From Bimuria novae-zelandiae CBS 107.79 (Eukaryota; Ascomycota; Dothideomycetes; Pleosporales; Didymosphaeriaceae), in NCBI GenBank assembly GCA_010015655.1, contig ML976709.1, positions 150,726 through 214,725 on the forward strand: a stretch of DNA of 64,000 nt, written 5' to 3'. The notes under the pieces were generated by a model that saw only the letters and a list, made by a program, of their open reading frames with translations, was not told the DNA's origin and made no database searches. The position numbers and the translations under genes are program-made. Shown piece after piece: positions 32,277 through 44,735 of this stretch; position 1 is the stretch's first letter, and every line of letters begins with the position of its first letter.

Positions 32277-33423
32277 GATGGCGTATACCGTGCATTTCAT
32301 TCATGCGTATTGTTCCTTTGCTTCCCTTGAACCGGCTTGATATCACTTCGCTTTATCACTATACGCTGGCGCTCGCTATTCGTATCGTACAAATATACAT
32401 GCACGCTTGCACGCTGACGAGGGATGTCCACAACTGGCCGCAGCCAGAATGCGCCCGCTGGTCGCGCAATTCACTCTCCCCAATGCCAATTGCTCAGTAT
32501 AAGCGGCCGGCCTGTCGATTCTTGCGCAAACTCACTCGCTGTGCGACCCTCCAGCTTCCGTCCGTCACGCTCGTCTATCTCGTTTATAGTAACCCGATCC
32601 AAACCGATATCCTCCCGTGCGCCTGGCGCACGCATACAACCTAGCTCGCACCTACGCAGCGCGGCAGTGCCGGACGCGCTAGAAGGCACGAAGATACGCA
32701 CCGTTACCACGACGTCGCTCGGCTAAGCGTTCAAACGCCTTTGGATCTGGGGCTACTGCGTGCCCAGAGGTTTGGCATATCTGGAAGGACTGTGGAAGGG
32801 CTTGTTTTATCTTGGGCTCTTGGTGTTGAGGCGCCGGTCTAGACGAGGATGGAAGGTGGGGTAGCCGGTCGGCAGGCGACGGATGGGATGGCGTGTCGGG
32901 CGTGTCTGTGTTTACGTAGCAGCTTGCTTAGGGTTAGCTTGGGATGAGGATGCTGTGAGGTGCGCCGATCGGTGAGCCGTGAGGTGGGAGAAATGCGCGT
33001 CGAGTACCGTGGTTTGGCAGTCAGTGCGCCGCGTCACATTATGCGCTGCTTGTACAAGTTAAATTTAGAGAAACTAATAACTTTAATGCTATATAACTCT
33101 ATAGCTACTTTGTATTTTTAAATAATATTTTCAAATATAACATATTACGTTTCTGAACTATAGGTTCATGAGAGAAGATTACGTATAATATAATATAATT
33201 ATAGTAGAAATAGTAAGTAAAAAAGGTATACAATTTTACTAGTAAAAAGCCCTTTTTTTTTTACTTTTAAATAGCCTTAATAAGAAGGCCTATACTTTTT
33301 TTGTTATGAGACGCTCACACCTTATTCCGATCCGGATTAGGGCGATAAGGTATCGTGGTGCTTTACGGATTATTTAGTAGTATAAGTTGATGCGACACTT
33401 AACGTATAGCTAAACAATCTAAT
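32277..33423. other. 3' flank of kinase, then AT-rich boundary
   Basis: Up to about 33055 the sequence is GC-balanced with only short chance ORFs. At about 33058 composition switches sharply to AT-rich, RIP-like DNA that forms the left flank and target of Gypsy-3. A CpA-intact patch (about 33305-33400) is unassigned. Confidence 0.5.
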
Positions 33424-33854
33424 TATTAAGATCCCTAGGGGTAGCTAGTCCCTAAGGGCTAAGGTTAATTCTCCGACAGGAGTACTAGTAAGATAGAAAG
33501 GGTTAGTAGTAATAGTTTGCACTTATTACTAGGGCGTTAGTATTAAAGGTGTGTATAGTATAATTAAATTAATAAGGTTGCTTATTTAGATCTAAATAAT
33601 AGATTAATAACTAAGTTAAACATAATAATAGAAGACTATTATCGCGTCCCTATATGCATAACTAGTCCTATGAATCCCAGGGGTCCTAAGAGTCCTAAAG
33701 TCCTACTTGCCAAGATACTTCTGGGACATCCGATATTTCTGGGACGCGTGACTTGGTCACGTAATCTATAGCTAAGTCAGGAATCTTAGCTAGTTGCATG
33801 GATAAGTGTCCATGCCCCGCCTCGTATTATGTTAGGTCCTAACGGATCCTAATA
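33424..33854 (-). repeat. Gypsy-3 3' LTR (431 bp)
   Basis: Same length as the right copy; differences are largely C/T and G/A. Ends TATTAAGATCC...GGATCCTAATA, RIP-altered TG...CA. Confidence 0.92.
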
Positions 33855-33974
33855 TTAGCTCCCCTCTCTAGACTTAATATCCTTATAAGTTAATTACCTA
33901 TAAAGCCACTTTCTTAATCTACTTAATACTATTATTTATAAGCTAATTGTCTTAAGCAAAGTTACGTTTTTACT

Positions 33975-34440
33975 ATAATTACTTATACGTACTACGCTAA
34001 GAAGTAACTACCCTACTAATTATTATTACTATACTTAAAGTGCACTAATCATATTTAGTATAATAATTAGAAGTATAAGCTAGAGGATATTCCTTTACTA
34101 GATTATTTAAAAATAAATGCTAAGTTAGAAAGATTAGAAAAGTTAGAGGCTAAGGAGGAGGCAAAACTTTAAGTAGAAAAAGAGCTTACTTATATAGCGC
34201 TCTTATATACTTATTTAGTATAAGAAAAAATAGCGCGTTTGCGCGATTAGCGTAAGAAGTTATATTAGAAAGAATAAGAGTTATTTAATCGTGGTATATC
34301 TACTATAGATAAATTAGAAGTCCTAGAGGCTTGTAAAGAACTAGCTTAGGCAATAATATTAGTTAATTTAGATACTGCTTTAGGTGTTAAGGTAATAGAC
34401 TAGTCTATTATTTAGTTAAACCTTCCTCTTCTATCACGTA
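33975..34440 (+). pseudogene. Antisense Zn(II)2Cys6-coiled-coil gene of Gypsy-3 (RIP-decayed)
   Basis: Aligns codon by codon with the Gypsy-1 gene at 845-1315. The start ATG has become ATA (33975-33977). Five of the six cluster cysteines are changed, mostly TGC/TGT to TAC/TAT (one reads CAT). The shared frame continues through KCTN and a coiled-coil region (KLERLEKLEAKEEAKL, then RLRDQRKKL and KEQELFNRGISTIDKLE). It lies between pol and 3' LTR, antisense to pol, as in Gypsy-1. Long coding-frame colinearity in two separate copies argues it was once a real gene. Confidence 0.78.
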
Positions 34441-35969
34441 GTGTTTTTTTTTGTATTATTATATTATAAGTCTGGTTTCCTTTAAAGCTTTCTCTTATTA
34501 TTCTAGTATAGTAGTAGTAGTTATAGATCCTGTTTCGTGCCTTCTTTAAGAGCTACTAGTAGTTCTTACGGAGTTCTAATTTAGATTTTTATATATTTTC
34601 TAAGTATAGATATCCTTTCTATTTTACTAACTATTTTTATAAAAACTTATTATTTTAGAAATCTTCTCGTTTAACTTCTCTATATCCTAGGAGTATTTTT
34701 ACTTTAAATTTATTTTCTTTTTCTAGCTAGTAATAAAAAGGTTATCTTAACTAGTGTCTTAGGGTCTACAGGTTTAAGTTAGTCTATATAAAATACTAAG
34801 TATATTTTTGCGTCTGGCGGTAGTTCTAATTAGTAGTTAACTAGTAATACTTATTTAATAATAAAAAATAGCGTAACCTTAACGTAATCTAGTTTCTTAT
34901 ACTTTTTCTTTTAGGTTTAAAAATTCTTTATAAGTAGAAATGCTTTATCCCCCTGCTTTAGCTAAGGTGCCATTTTTCTTTTTTAGTTTATATAGGAAAT
35001 ACTTTGCTATTAAGCTTTTTTAAGATTCTTTTAGAGTTATATATATATATATATATTTATAGTTTCTGCTATATTTATTGCTTCTTCTATTCTTATTACT
35101 GTTAGAAGTATTTAATTAAAGAGATGTAGGTGTCTTCTATAGTTTATATAAAATAGTGTAAATCCTATTACTACTAATATCTTGTTATTATATGCTAAAT
35201 ATGCCATAGGTAATAAGGAAATCTAATTATTTCTTTGGTTATTACAGTAGATGCGTAGATATGTCTTAATTATTTAGTTTATACGTTCTGTTTGTCCGTC
35301 GGTTTGTAGATAGTATGCTATTAATAGTTTTTATTTTATTCTAATAAGTGCTATAAGCGTTATTTAGTAGTTTAAGGTAAAGAACTTGTCTTTATCGCTA
35401 ATAATTATCTTTAGAATGCTATAGTATTATATAAGTTAGTCTAGGATAAGGAATGCAAGTTCCTCTACTATAGTTATCTTTTAATATAGTAGTAATTCCA
35501 CGTATTTAGTAAATTAATAGATAATATTTAGTATTATGTTATAAGTAATTCCTGTTGCAGGATCCTTTAACTTTAGTAACTGTTGGATTAACAACCTCAA
35601 GGCCTCTGTCGTGTTGCAAAACACTATGTGTGTGGAGCGAGCCCCATATAGGACTAGCTTCCATACCCCGCGATGTACTTCAATCCTCAATAGATAGAAC
35701 GAGAAAGAAGCAAGCATCGATCAACCCAATGTAACTCGTTATTAAGTATTTCCTTTCAGCACTAGTGCAACAAGTCCTCCCGATAGTAACTTTATAATAA
35801 AGTCTATAGCGATGTCTTCCTATAGTGTAACAGGTATTTAGATTACTTATATTTCTTTATACTTAAGATGTGTAGTATGCTTATTACGCTAGCAATCTGC
35901 GCACTTATAGATATAGTTAGTTACTACTTCTTTAATTCCCTTAAAGCTATAGTTCCGCTAGATAAGTTC
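34441..35969 (-). pseudogene. Gypsy-3 integrase C-terminal part (decayed)
   Basis: Minus-strand remnants of chromodomain-side and integrase sequence, colinear with Gypsy-2 21590-22790 (for example the block at 35220-35420 matching 22260-22440, which encodes the [12 protein letters not shown] motif). Interrupted by a solo LTR at 35553-35772 and then by Pogo-2. Confidence 0.65.
35553..35772. mobile_element. Solo LTR in the Gypsy-3 integrase (220 bp)
   Basis: CpA-intact island with perfect 7-bp inverted ends (TGTTGCA...TGCAACA) inside RIP-mutated DNA; absent at the homologous place in Gypsy-2. Flanking pentamers are attcc and agtcc, one mismatch. Probably a recent insertion. The short ORF across it is a shadow. 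Confidence 0.7.
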
Positions 35970-36035
35970 TAACGTACCTCACGGGCGAGTTGGACACACG
36001 GACGAGTCGGACACTCTGCCAAGACCCCACTAAAA

Positions 36036-37280
36036 TCTATACTCTATATAATAGTATAGAATGCGCATAAATAGTTATAAGAAATTATAGTAGACTAATT
36101 TACTTAGAATCTACTTCTATAGCTTACTTATAGGTACGTAAGTTATACCTAGCCTTACTATAGTATCTATAGCGCTATTAAGTTAATTTACCTCTATTAG
36201 CGTGCACCCTCTTCTTTACCTTCTTTTTATTACTACGCGCCGTAAAGTCCTCTAGGGTAGCTAGTTACTAGTTATTAGTAGCTATAAGGACTCCTTTTTA
36301 CTATAGTTACTTTCTTTTATGCGATTTCCGTTGCGTAGCGGCCTTATTAGCGGCTTAAAGCTTAGCGATTTATTTTTACGCTAATACTAGCTTATACGCT
36401 ACTATTACTACGCCTTTTACTATCTTTTTAAAGGCCTTAACTAGGCTTATTAGGGAACTATTTAGGTGCCTTTAGATTCTCTCCTTTACTAGCGTTAATT
36501 ATAACCTAAATTCTAGGGTATTGCTAGGTATTTATAACTGCTACGTACTATCGCGTATAGTATAAGGCAAAGGCGTACGTAGACAAACGTTAAGCTTTAA
36601 TATTACTACTTCTAAGTTAAGGGGAATAAGGCTAGCGTTTTAAAAGCCTCCTTAAATATTACTTTAAGTTATTATAGCCTTAAACGCGGTAATAAAATAA
36701 GATAGAAACTTAATTTTAGTAATATACGTGATATAGTTACGTATTAGATTCTTAGCTTAGCGCCTATACGCCTTCTTTAATGGCAAGAAACACCCTACAT
36801 CTAGTGGCTGCAGGAGGTACGACGAATGTGGAGGTATATAGAGAGTAATAATCTTATTATCCTTATAGTATTATTAGAATTTAAGCGAGTTATAGCTCTC
36901 GTAACTATTAATAATAAGTAGCTAATAGCTACTAGTAGTACGCCCTTTTATATGCGTGTTAAAGTGCTTTAGCTACTATAGACTAAGCTTGTTTATTGTC
37001 TAGCCGTTCTTAGAGACTGTAATAACCTAATTATAATGTAAATCCTTCTCTTTATACTAGATAGAGAGGTGGTGCTTGCCCTAGAAGATAAGAAAGGGTG
37101 GAATTGCCTAGCCTATTGTATTAATACCCTAGATAGCTAAAGTCTACTACTAATTATCTTACTACACGCTCTTAGGCCTGCCTTAATGCTTAGAGCCTAT
37201 AATAACTACTCCTATTAATATTATGCCTATTATAAAGCTAGTCTTATTAAAATTGTAGGTATCCTTATCTAGGATACTAT
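36036..37280 (-). pseudogene. Pogo-2 transposase, C-terminal half
   Basis: Minus strand at 36782-36840 gives PPHSSYLLQPLDVGCFLP, the conserved Fot1/pogo block holding the third catalytic Asp; it is unusually well preserved. The remainder is stop-broken. Interrupted at 37280 by Copia-3. Confidence 0.8.
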
Positions 37281-37503
37281 TGTCCGATTACATGGTCCCT
37301 TTGTTTTGGCAAGGTGGCTGGCGCACCTATACCCTTACCGGAGACGCATTTCGCCCTTGCCTAAAGCGGCTTCCACCTTTGCATTCCACAACAAAGCAAG
37401 GGATATAGAGGCGTCTCACCTCTTAGATACTTAGATAAGAGAGAACAACCTTAGATTAATTAATAATTATTCTATCTTATTAAGATTACCCTTTAATTTA
37501 ATA
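37281..37503 (+). repeat. Copia-3 5' LTR (223 bp)
   Basis: Starts TGTCCGATTACATGG. The middle (about 37310-37410) keeps many CpA sites while the ends show C to T changes; terminal CA reads TA. Confidence 0.93.
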
Positions 37504-40500
37504 ATTAAGAGTCTCACTGCCTTAACTAATACTACCTTAATTAAGCCAATTATAATGGCCCTATTAACTCTCAGAGATCCTACAGTGATCCTGACTGACT
37601 ACACGAACTATACGCCATGGCTAAATTAACTTAAAACAAGATGCCAATTCCTAAAGGTCTGGAACATCATTGACCCAGCGCTGACAGACAAACTAAAGCA
37701 GAAACCTGCGATACTGCTGCCTCCGTTAATAGGCAACTACTAGCCAAACGCTATCTACGCGACTGCGAACCTAAATAGCGCACTAATATTATTATTATAT
37801 CTATTACTAGCGGGTGCGAAAGCATACAAGGACGATACTAACTACTATAAAGGATAGCTCGAGACCTACAAGATTATAGATCGAGCCTACTAAGAAGAAA
37901 AGGCAGATCTCGACAAGGTAGTTACCTTTCTCTAATTAACGATCTCCGCATACCTATAGAACAATTGCTATATCCCTAGAGCAATAATAAGGTAATAGAT
38001 TAATAACTTTATAATTATAGTTAGGGTTAACTATTAAGACGACCATCGACAAGCAAGGGCACGATACTAAAAAGCCCTTAAGCTAATAAGAATAGCTAGA
38101 TTATGGGCTACATAGCTATCTAAGTATAATTATATAGCTATAGAAGCAGAAACTAATCGCGTTATAGAGCTTTAAAGGCTAGACTTAGTTAAAGAAGACT
38201 TTATAAAGGCAGTTGTCTAAGTCGCACCTATGTAGGTGACGACCTTCTAGCAACATAGAAGCAAGGATGCAGCTATCTCACGAAAGCACATAATAAAACT
38301 CTTCTAAGACTATATAATCCTGCAGCACCTAATTAAGGGCAAATAAAAGGGCGCTTTTACTACTATAGGTTTATCTCTCGCTGACGGTGGTGAATTCATC
38401 CAGGCTATAGACAGGGACGCCTCTCTTATAGATAAAGCAGCATTATTTAAAAGTTAGGGAAGACCTTAGAATTATAAATAACAAAATAATGGTTAACGTA
38501 CTAGAGCTAAGCGGTTCGCGATTATAGACGATAAGCTAGTAGTAGCTAGTGGCCTTAAGTGCCCTGCTTGTGAACAACGCCACGCATTATAAGACTGCTT
38601 CTACGCTTTCCTAGATAAGTAGCCAGAATAGTTTAGGCCAAAACCTGGAATGGCTACTCTAATAAGATATAGGCTAGAAAACGACTTGGAGCTTTAAGAG
38701 AGCCTAAGGGCAGTTAAAAGATCTAGATTATAGGATTTTAGGGCTAGATTATAGGACCCTAGATTAAAATAATTACACACTCCCACTCTAACTCGAATTA
38801 CTAAGGCTAATGATGAGTGACTAGATGGACGCTAGATTACCGAAATCCTAGCGAGCTTTAATGCCGCATCCTTCCACACCGACCCAAACATGTATCCATT
38901 GCGATACTTAGCTATACTTAATTTAGGCACTACTTGCCATATCTTTAACAATATCGATCGCTTTGTCTCTCTTAGGCCACCGTTACTAGGAGATTTTATA
39001 TGGGCGGGCAACGCACAAGTATAGATAAAAGGATACAGGAGTGTCTATCTTAGACTATAAAGCAGAAGAGGTTACTAAATAATTAGGCTAGATAATGTCG
39101 CCTATTACCCAGATCTACTCTATAATCTAGTGTTATTTTAATTACTCTGAAGGCAAGGCCTTTGGTAGGACACATAAGAAAATCTAATAACTCTAAAGAG
39201 AAGAGATAATACTATACTGGTAGAACTTTAAGAGCTGTATAGATAGTGGGTGTTAGAACACAGGATAAGGCTAGTAGGTAGTACTTATACTGAAGCTGCG
39301 CATGCTACCCACAAGACTAACACACGCACTAAACGAAGACTGTAGAAGGCAGACGCATTAACCTGGCACTAACGATTAGGCTATTTAGGCCCTTAGGCTC
39401 TCGAACACCTCGTGTAGTAATTTAAGGGGGTAAAGATTAAAGGCCTCCCTACTATTAAGTGTGACGCCTGTGGTAAAGTAAAACTAAAATGGCAAATACG
39501 CCGGCAAGCTAGGGAGCTAACTAAAGGCCCTAGTAAACGAATTGCAATTAATTTTTACGACTACGAAGTAGATAGCTTAATAAGAGAAAAGAGCTAAATG
39601 CTAATTACTAATTAATTCTTTAGCTTTGTATAGGACTTCTACTTTAAGGATAACTAACTAGCACGCTTAATTATTAAAATACTAAGCACTTTTGTACGAT
39701 TTGTAAAAGTATAATTTAACGTCACGGTAAAGGTTATTAAATTTAATAACAAGATCTTCTCTATTAAGGTAGACGTTAAGAAGTGGTGCTTAACGCAGGG
39801 CATTAAGATCGAGCCTTTAGTACCTAATACCTAAGCACAAAATAGAGGAGCTAAACGCTTAGGGGGTGTAATTAAGGAGAAAGCTCGTGTAATACGTCTT
39901 AATTTAAATTTACCTTAGTAAATATGGCCCGAAATCGTTTAAGCGGTCGTATACCTCTATAACTAAACGCTAAACTACGCTAATTAATAGCGATTACTAT
40001 ACGAAGTGCTCTTCACGATAGTAGCCTTTTAAAATAGTGTTGTCACTTAACTAAAGAAGCCTAATTAAGCTTACTTAAAGGCGTATGGTTGTAAAGCGTT
40101 CGCGATGACAGATAATACAAAACGCGGCAAGAGCAAACTATAAAGGCTAGATCTAAAAGCCTAGATTAGATACCTCGTTAGTTACTAATTAACTAATATA
40201 TAGAGGATCTGGATTCCATCCCTCGCAAAGACGATAAGCACTCGCGACGTTATCTTTAATAAAGATATAGTATTCTTAGGCAAAATAGAAGACCTGATAG
40301 ATAACCTTATGTATAATATACTAGAAAAGATAGCAGCCTGGGTACGATTAATAGAGCTACATCCCTTACCTTGACAGGATTAAGTCACGGAGTCCTTTTA
40401 TGAAGATGAGACAATTACTAAGACGCTAGAGGGAGAGGTTAAAGGAGCCCTAGAGTATAGGCAAGGCTAGAAGGCTAACTATAATTACCTAACGCCTTTA

Positions 40501-42945
40501 TTAACGCCGCTACTAGTCACACTCCTTGCATAATTAATGGCAGGAGATAATTAGCTCCTATCCCTAGTAGTGTAAACAGGGCAATTACGAACAAGCCTGT
40601 GGGCCGCAGCCTTTATGGCAGGCACCGAAGCTAGTAGTAGCGGCAAATACAACGGCAAGGCTCTTGACAAGGCGTAACTTTAACGAATAATTATAGTAGG
40701 TAAGAAGCCGCATCGGAGCGTGCTTCTAGAGCCACCCACATGTTAAGGAAAGCTCTAGGATCACCCTCTTTACGATATGTGGAAGGAGGCCGAGCAATCC
40801 CATTTATAGAGCTATAAGGAAATGAAGTCCTGGAGTGAAGTTACTACCGCTCTAGTAAAAGTAGCAGGTTATTAAATCCTTAATTGTATGTAGGTGTATA
40901 CCTACAAGTTTAACAAGCACTATTAATTACAAAAGTGCAAGGCGAGGTTAGTAGTGCGAGGCGATTAATAGCGGCACCTTACCTTATAAGATACCTACGC
41001 AGTAACGCTAGCAGGCCGATTATTTTATATACTTATAGTAATTGTAGCTCGGTTCGATCTAGAGCTCATCTAACACGACGTTACTAATACTTTTGTCCAC
41101 GCAAAGCTGGACAGAGAAATCTACATGAGGATGTCCCGCGGTTACTCGCGAGCAGGCACAGTCCTCTAACTACACAAAGCACTCTACGGACTGCGCATAT
41201 CTCTACTGCTCTGGCAGAGAGAGTTTACATTAACGCTCCGTGATATAGGTTTCTAAAAAGTGCCCCACGAGCCATGCTATCTTATTAAGGATGGTATTAT
41301 TATCTTCTTTTATATAGATGACCTTATTATTGCGTACGATAAGTTATAAAAGCAAGCTGCTAAAGTTGCTCTAGTAAAGATAAGTACTAAATTTACACTT
41401 ACTAGTGGTAATGAACTACAGTAGTTTCTAGGGGTCGAAATTATTAGAGACCGCCCGAACAGAAAGATCTGGCTTTTATAGGCTTTATATATTGACAAGA
41501 TCTCGCGCCTTATTAAGAAAAATAAGATACGGCACGAAACACCTATAGCAGTAGTTAAACTACTTCCCCAAACCAGACTCGCTAGCAAGGCTGAAGTTAA
41601 CTAATATTAGCGGAAAATAAGATTAATCCTCTACGCTGCGGTAACTACGCGACTAAATATTACTTTTATAAGCTCTTAACTATCACGATTCTTAATAAAC
41701 CTAAGTAAAGAGCACTAAGTAGCTACTAACTAAGTTTTCCTCTACCTTGCTAATACTAGATTACTAGGTCTTTAGCTTGGGGGTGCAGATACTTTAGAAG
41801 TAGCAAGCGACGCATCTTTTACTAATAATACGCTTAATCGCAAGAGCTCGCAAGGATATATTATTAAGCTATTTAGTAGGCTAATTGCCTGGAAAGCAAA
41901 TAAGCAAGATACAGTCACTATATTAACTATAGAGGCCGAATTACTAGCTCTCTTATAGGTTGCTAAGGAGGCTTTATTCACCTTACAATTACTAAAGGAG
42001 CTGGAGATTAACCTTAGTAATTCCCTTATTACGATTAATTGCGATAATTAGCAAATAATCTGACTTGTCACTAAAGAGATTGCCAAACTATAGACTAAGC
42101 TCCGCCATGTGCATAGTTGCTAACAATCAAGCTGGCTTGATTGGCTTAATCGGGCTTGATGATCACGTGACAGGTTAATTAAGCCAAGCCTAGAGTTTAA
42201 AACTTAGGTTCTAATCAAGCCTTAGAGGGCAGGCTTGATTAGAAAGCTTAATTAGCTTAATAACTTAGCACTACTAGCAGGGTTTTTAATAAGGCTTTTA
42301 AGTTACCTGTATAGATAATCTTGTGATAATTTTTTAGTGTTATAGCTAGCTTAGTAAGCCTTTTAGCGCTCTATTCTAGTATACCTATACACCTAAAAAG
42401 CGCGTCCTTCTATCTTTTTTAGTGCTTATAACGCATACTGTATTGCCCTTTCTAATTACTTTTACTATTGTCGCCGCTATACTAGCGCCCTAAACTATTA
42501 AGCAGAAGTATAAAGGTAGTAATAGCCTAAATAAGCGCGTAAAGCTAAGCGGTACTGCGTTATAGCCTATTAACGTTAACGCGTCGCAGTCTTAGCGTAT
42601 ATTGCCACGCAAAGCGATAGTTGTAGTAAGCTAGGCAAGCTAGGCGACTATAGTGCCTACCTTTAAGTTAAGATTACGCGATACCTAAGCCGCAGACGCC
42701 CTTGTCGCGCCTACTAAGGGTAGTAAAGCCGCTATAGTGGCTATAGTAGAGGATAATAATGCAGTAGAGGAGGGATTTAACGCGCTATTTAAGGACAACT
42801 TTAAAGGTATTAACTTCCTACGCCTGCCTAAATACATAAAGCTACTAGCAACCTAGAAGTAGAAGAAAAGCTAGATATACTAGCATGATTACCGTGTTGC
42901 ACTACGTAATAACCTATTACAAATCTTCTTTATCTACCATTACTA

Positions 42946-44735
42946 AGCTAGCGCATATAGTGTCCGAACACATAGGGTTTCCGAACACCGCGCCACAACA
43001 CCACACCTGCAGAAAACACGCGATTTCTCTACACAACGCTTATTAATATAGACGCCCGTAAAGTCGCTATATAATTAGCTATTAATAATCTTGCTATAGG
43101 TCTTTATACTAGCTAGCGCGTAGCTACGAAGGCGTACGGTATCCCTTTATTAACGCTACACGGTTAACTACGTGGCGCAACGAATAGCGCGCTTAGCTAT
43201 TAGTATTAGTAGTAGCTAACTCTTTTATAAGAGGACTTCTTAGTAGACTAGATCCTTAAAAAAGACGCACGCGCCTGCCCTCCCTTATACGCTTACGCTT
43301 AAGAAATAGCTAATTAAATCTTACGTATAAATAGTAATAGTTAGCCTATTAGTAAACTCTAGCTCTTATACTTTATTAAGCGACAGCCACGCGTTGCATT
43401 AGTTATTAGTAAAAAGCTTAAGGCTTAAAGAGCTAATGTAGTAACTTTAGAGCAGGTGCGCGCGTTCCTAGAGCTCTATAAGCAGACTAGACGGCGGCTC
43501 AACATACAGACGGAGAATACCTACAATATGGATGAGACTGGCGTGGCTCTAGGAGTATGTACAAACACCCGAGTACTCTCTAGTAGTCAGAAAAAGAAGG
43601 CTTACATTCGGTCTCTAGAGAATCGCGAGTAGGTCTCTATAATCGAGTGCGTATCGGCAACAGGGCGGAAACTACACTGCGCAGTCATCTTCAAAGGCCA
43701 GACCCTATAGACTACTTAGTTCCTAGCCAAATCCGTGCCTAGCTAGCTCTATACAACCTCTAAGAATGGATAGACGTTGAAAGCGATAGGTGTTGAGTGG
43801 CTACAGCGTATATTTATACCTGAGATAGCTATAGATAATGGCTAGTACCGCCTCCTTATCCTTAACGGCTACGATAGCTATATTAATATAGACTTCCTCT
43901 AGCTCTATAAGCAACATTGAATTGAGCTCTTATACCTACCTGCGCATACCTCGCACGCCCTGCAGCCTCTAGATCTAGCCCCTTTTTCTGTTATTAAGTC
44001 TAGTTATAGACGCTAGATCTAGGAGCTTACATCGCTTAATAACGCTGCACCTATTAAGAAGGAGCGCTTTATTACCTACTACTATTAAGCTAGGGAGGAA
44101 GGCTTTACAGAGCGTGTAATTTAAGTAGGCTAGCAGGCTACTGGCATCTGCCTATTTAATATTAATCACGTGCTTAGCTTATCGCAGCTCTCTCAAAGGC
44201 CTACTACGCCTACGCACTAGTAGCAGCCTTGGTAGCAGCCTTAAAGCTTCTTCTCTACTCCCTAAGGCCCCTGGGATCTCTATATAGCGTAGCGCAACGT
44301 CTAGAGCGTCGAGAATTTAGGTCGTACGACCCGGCTACTCCTATAGAAAGCAGGTAAGGCTCTAGCAGCTGTAAATGCTAGAGCTGCAGGCCTAGAAGCA
44401 GAGAAAAGACGACTTAAGCAGTAGCTAGAGATATCTACTTCTTAGCGTTAGCGTAAGCGCGTTCGAGTAGACCTAAATTAACGCTTTATAGAGGTAAAGA
44501 GTATTAGGGAGGCTATGCGCGTAGCTAAGGCTTTAGCAGCCTAACTATATAGAGCTACTATATTAAGCGCCTTAGAAATAGCTATTATAGCTATAGTAGC
44601 TACAGCGCTTAAATCTATGTGTAGTTAATAGCAATTATAAGTAGCGTTGCTAAGATATCGCGTGTTTTCTGCAAGTGCGGTTTCGTGGCGCGGTGTTCGG
44701 AAACCCTATGTGTTCGGACACTATATGCGCTAGCT
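42946..44735 (+). mobile_element. Pogo-3: Fot1/pogo transposon inside hAT-1 (level 5)
   Basis: 1790 bp with TIRs of about 79 bp (42946-43024 and 44657-44735), the outer 51 bp identical; starts AGCTAGCGCATATAG. TA duplicated at 42944-42945 and 44736-44737. The TIRs keep CpA sites while the interior is RIP-mutated. The outer 13 bp extend an apparent palindrome, so the boundary was set by the TA rule and host continuity. Confidence 0.93.
43025..44640 (+). pseudogene. Pogo-3 transposase (RIP-broken)
   Basis: Fot1-type DDD transposase. YNMDETGVALGV at about 43522-43557 retains the first Asp. LILNGYDSY near 43856-43880 corresponds to LLLDGHGSH, with the second Asp now Asn. HTSHALQPLDLAPFSVIKSS near 43947-44006 keeps the third Asp. 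Stop codons interrupt it throughout. Confidence 0.87.

Noticed and set aside
35514..35717. 67-codon minus-strand ORF
   Set aside because: It lies across a solo LTR boundary and has no coding features.
42946..44735. Alternative Pogo-3 boundaries at AGTGTCCG, 13 bp further in
   Set aside because: The inverted match extends outward to AGCTAGCGC, and only the outer boundary leaves a single TA and restores the hAT-1 transposase frame.
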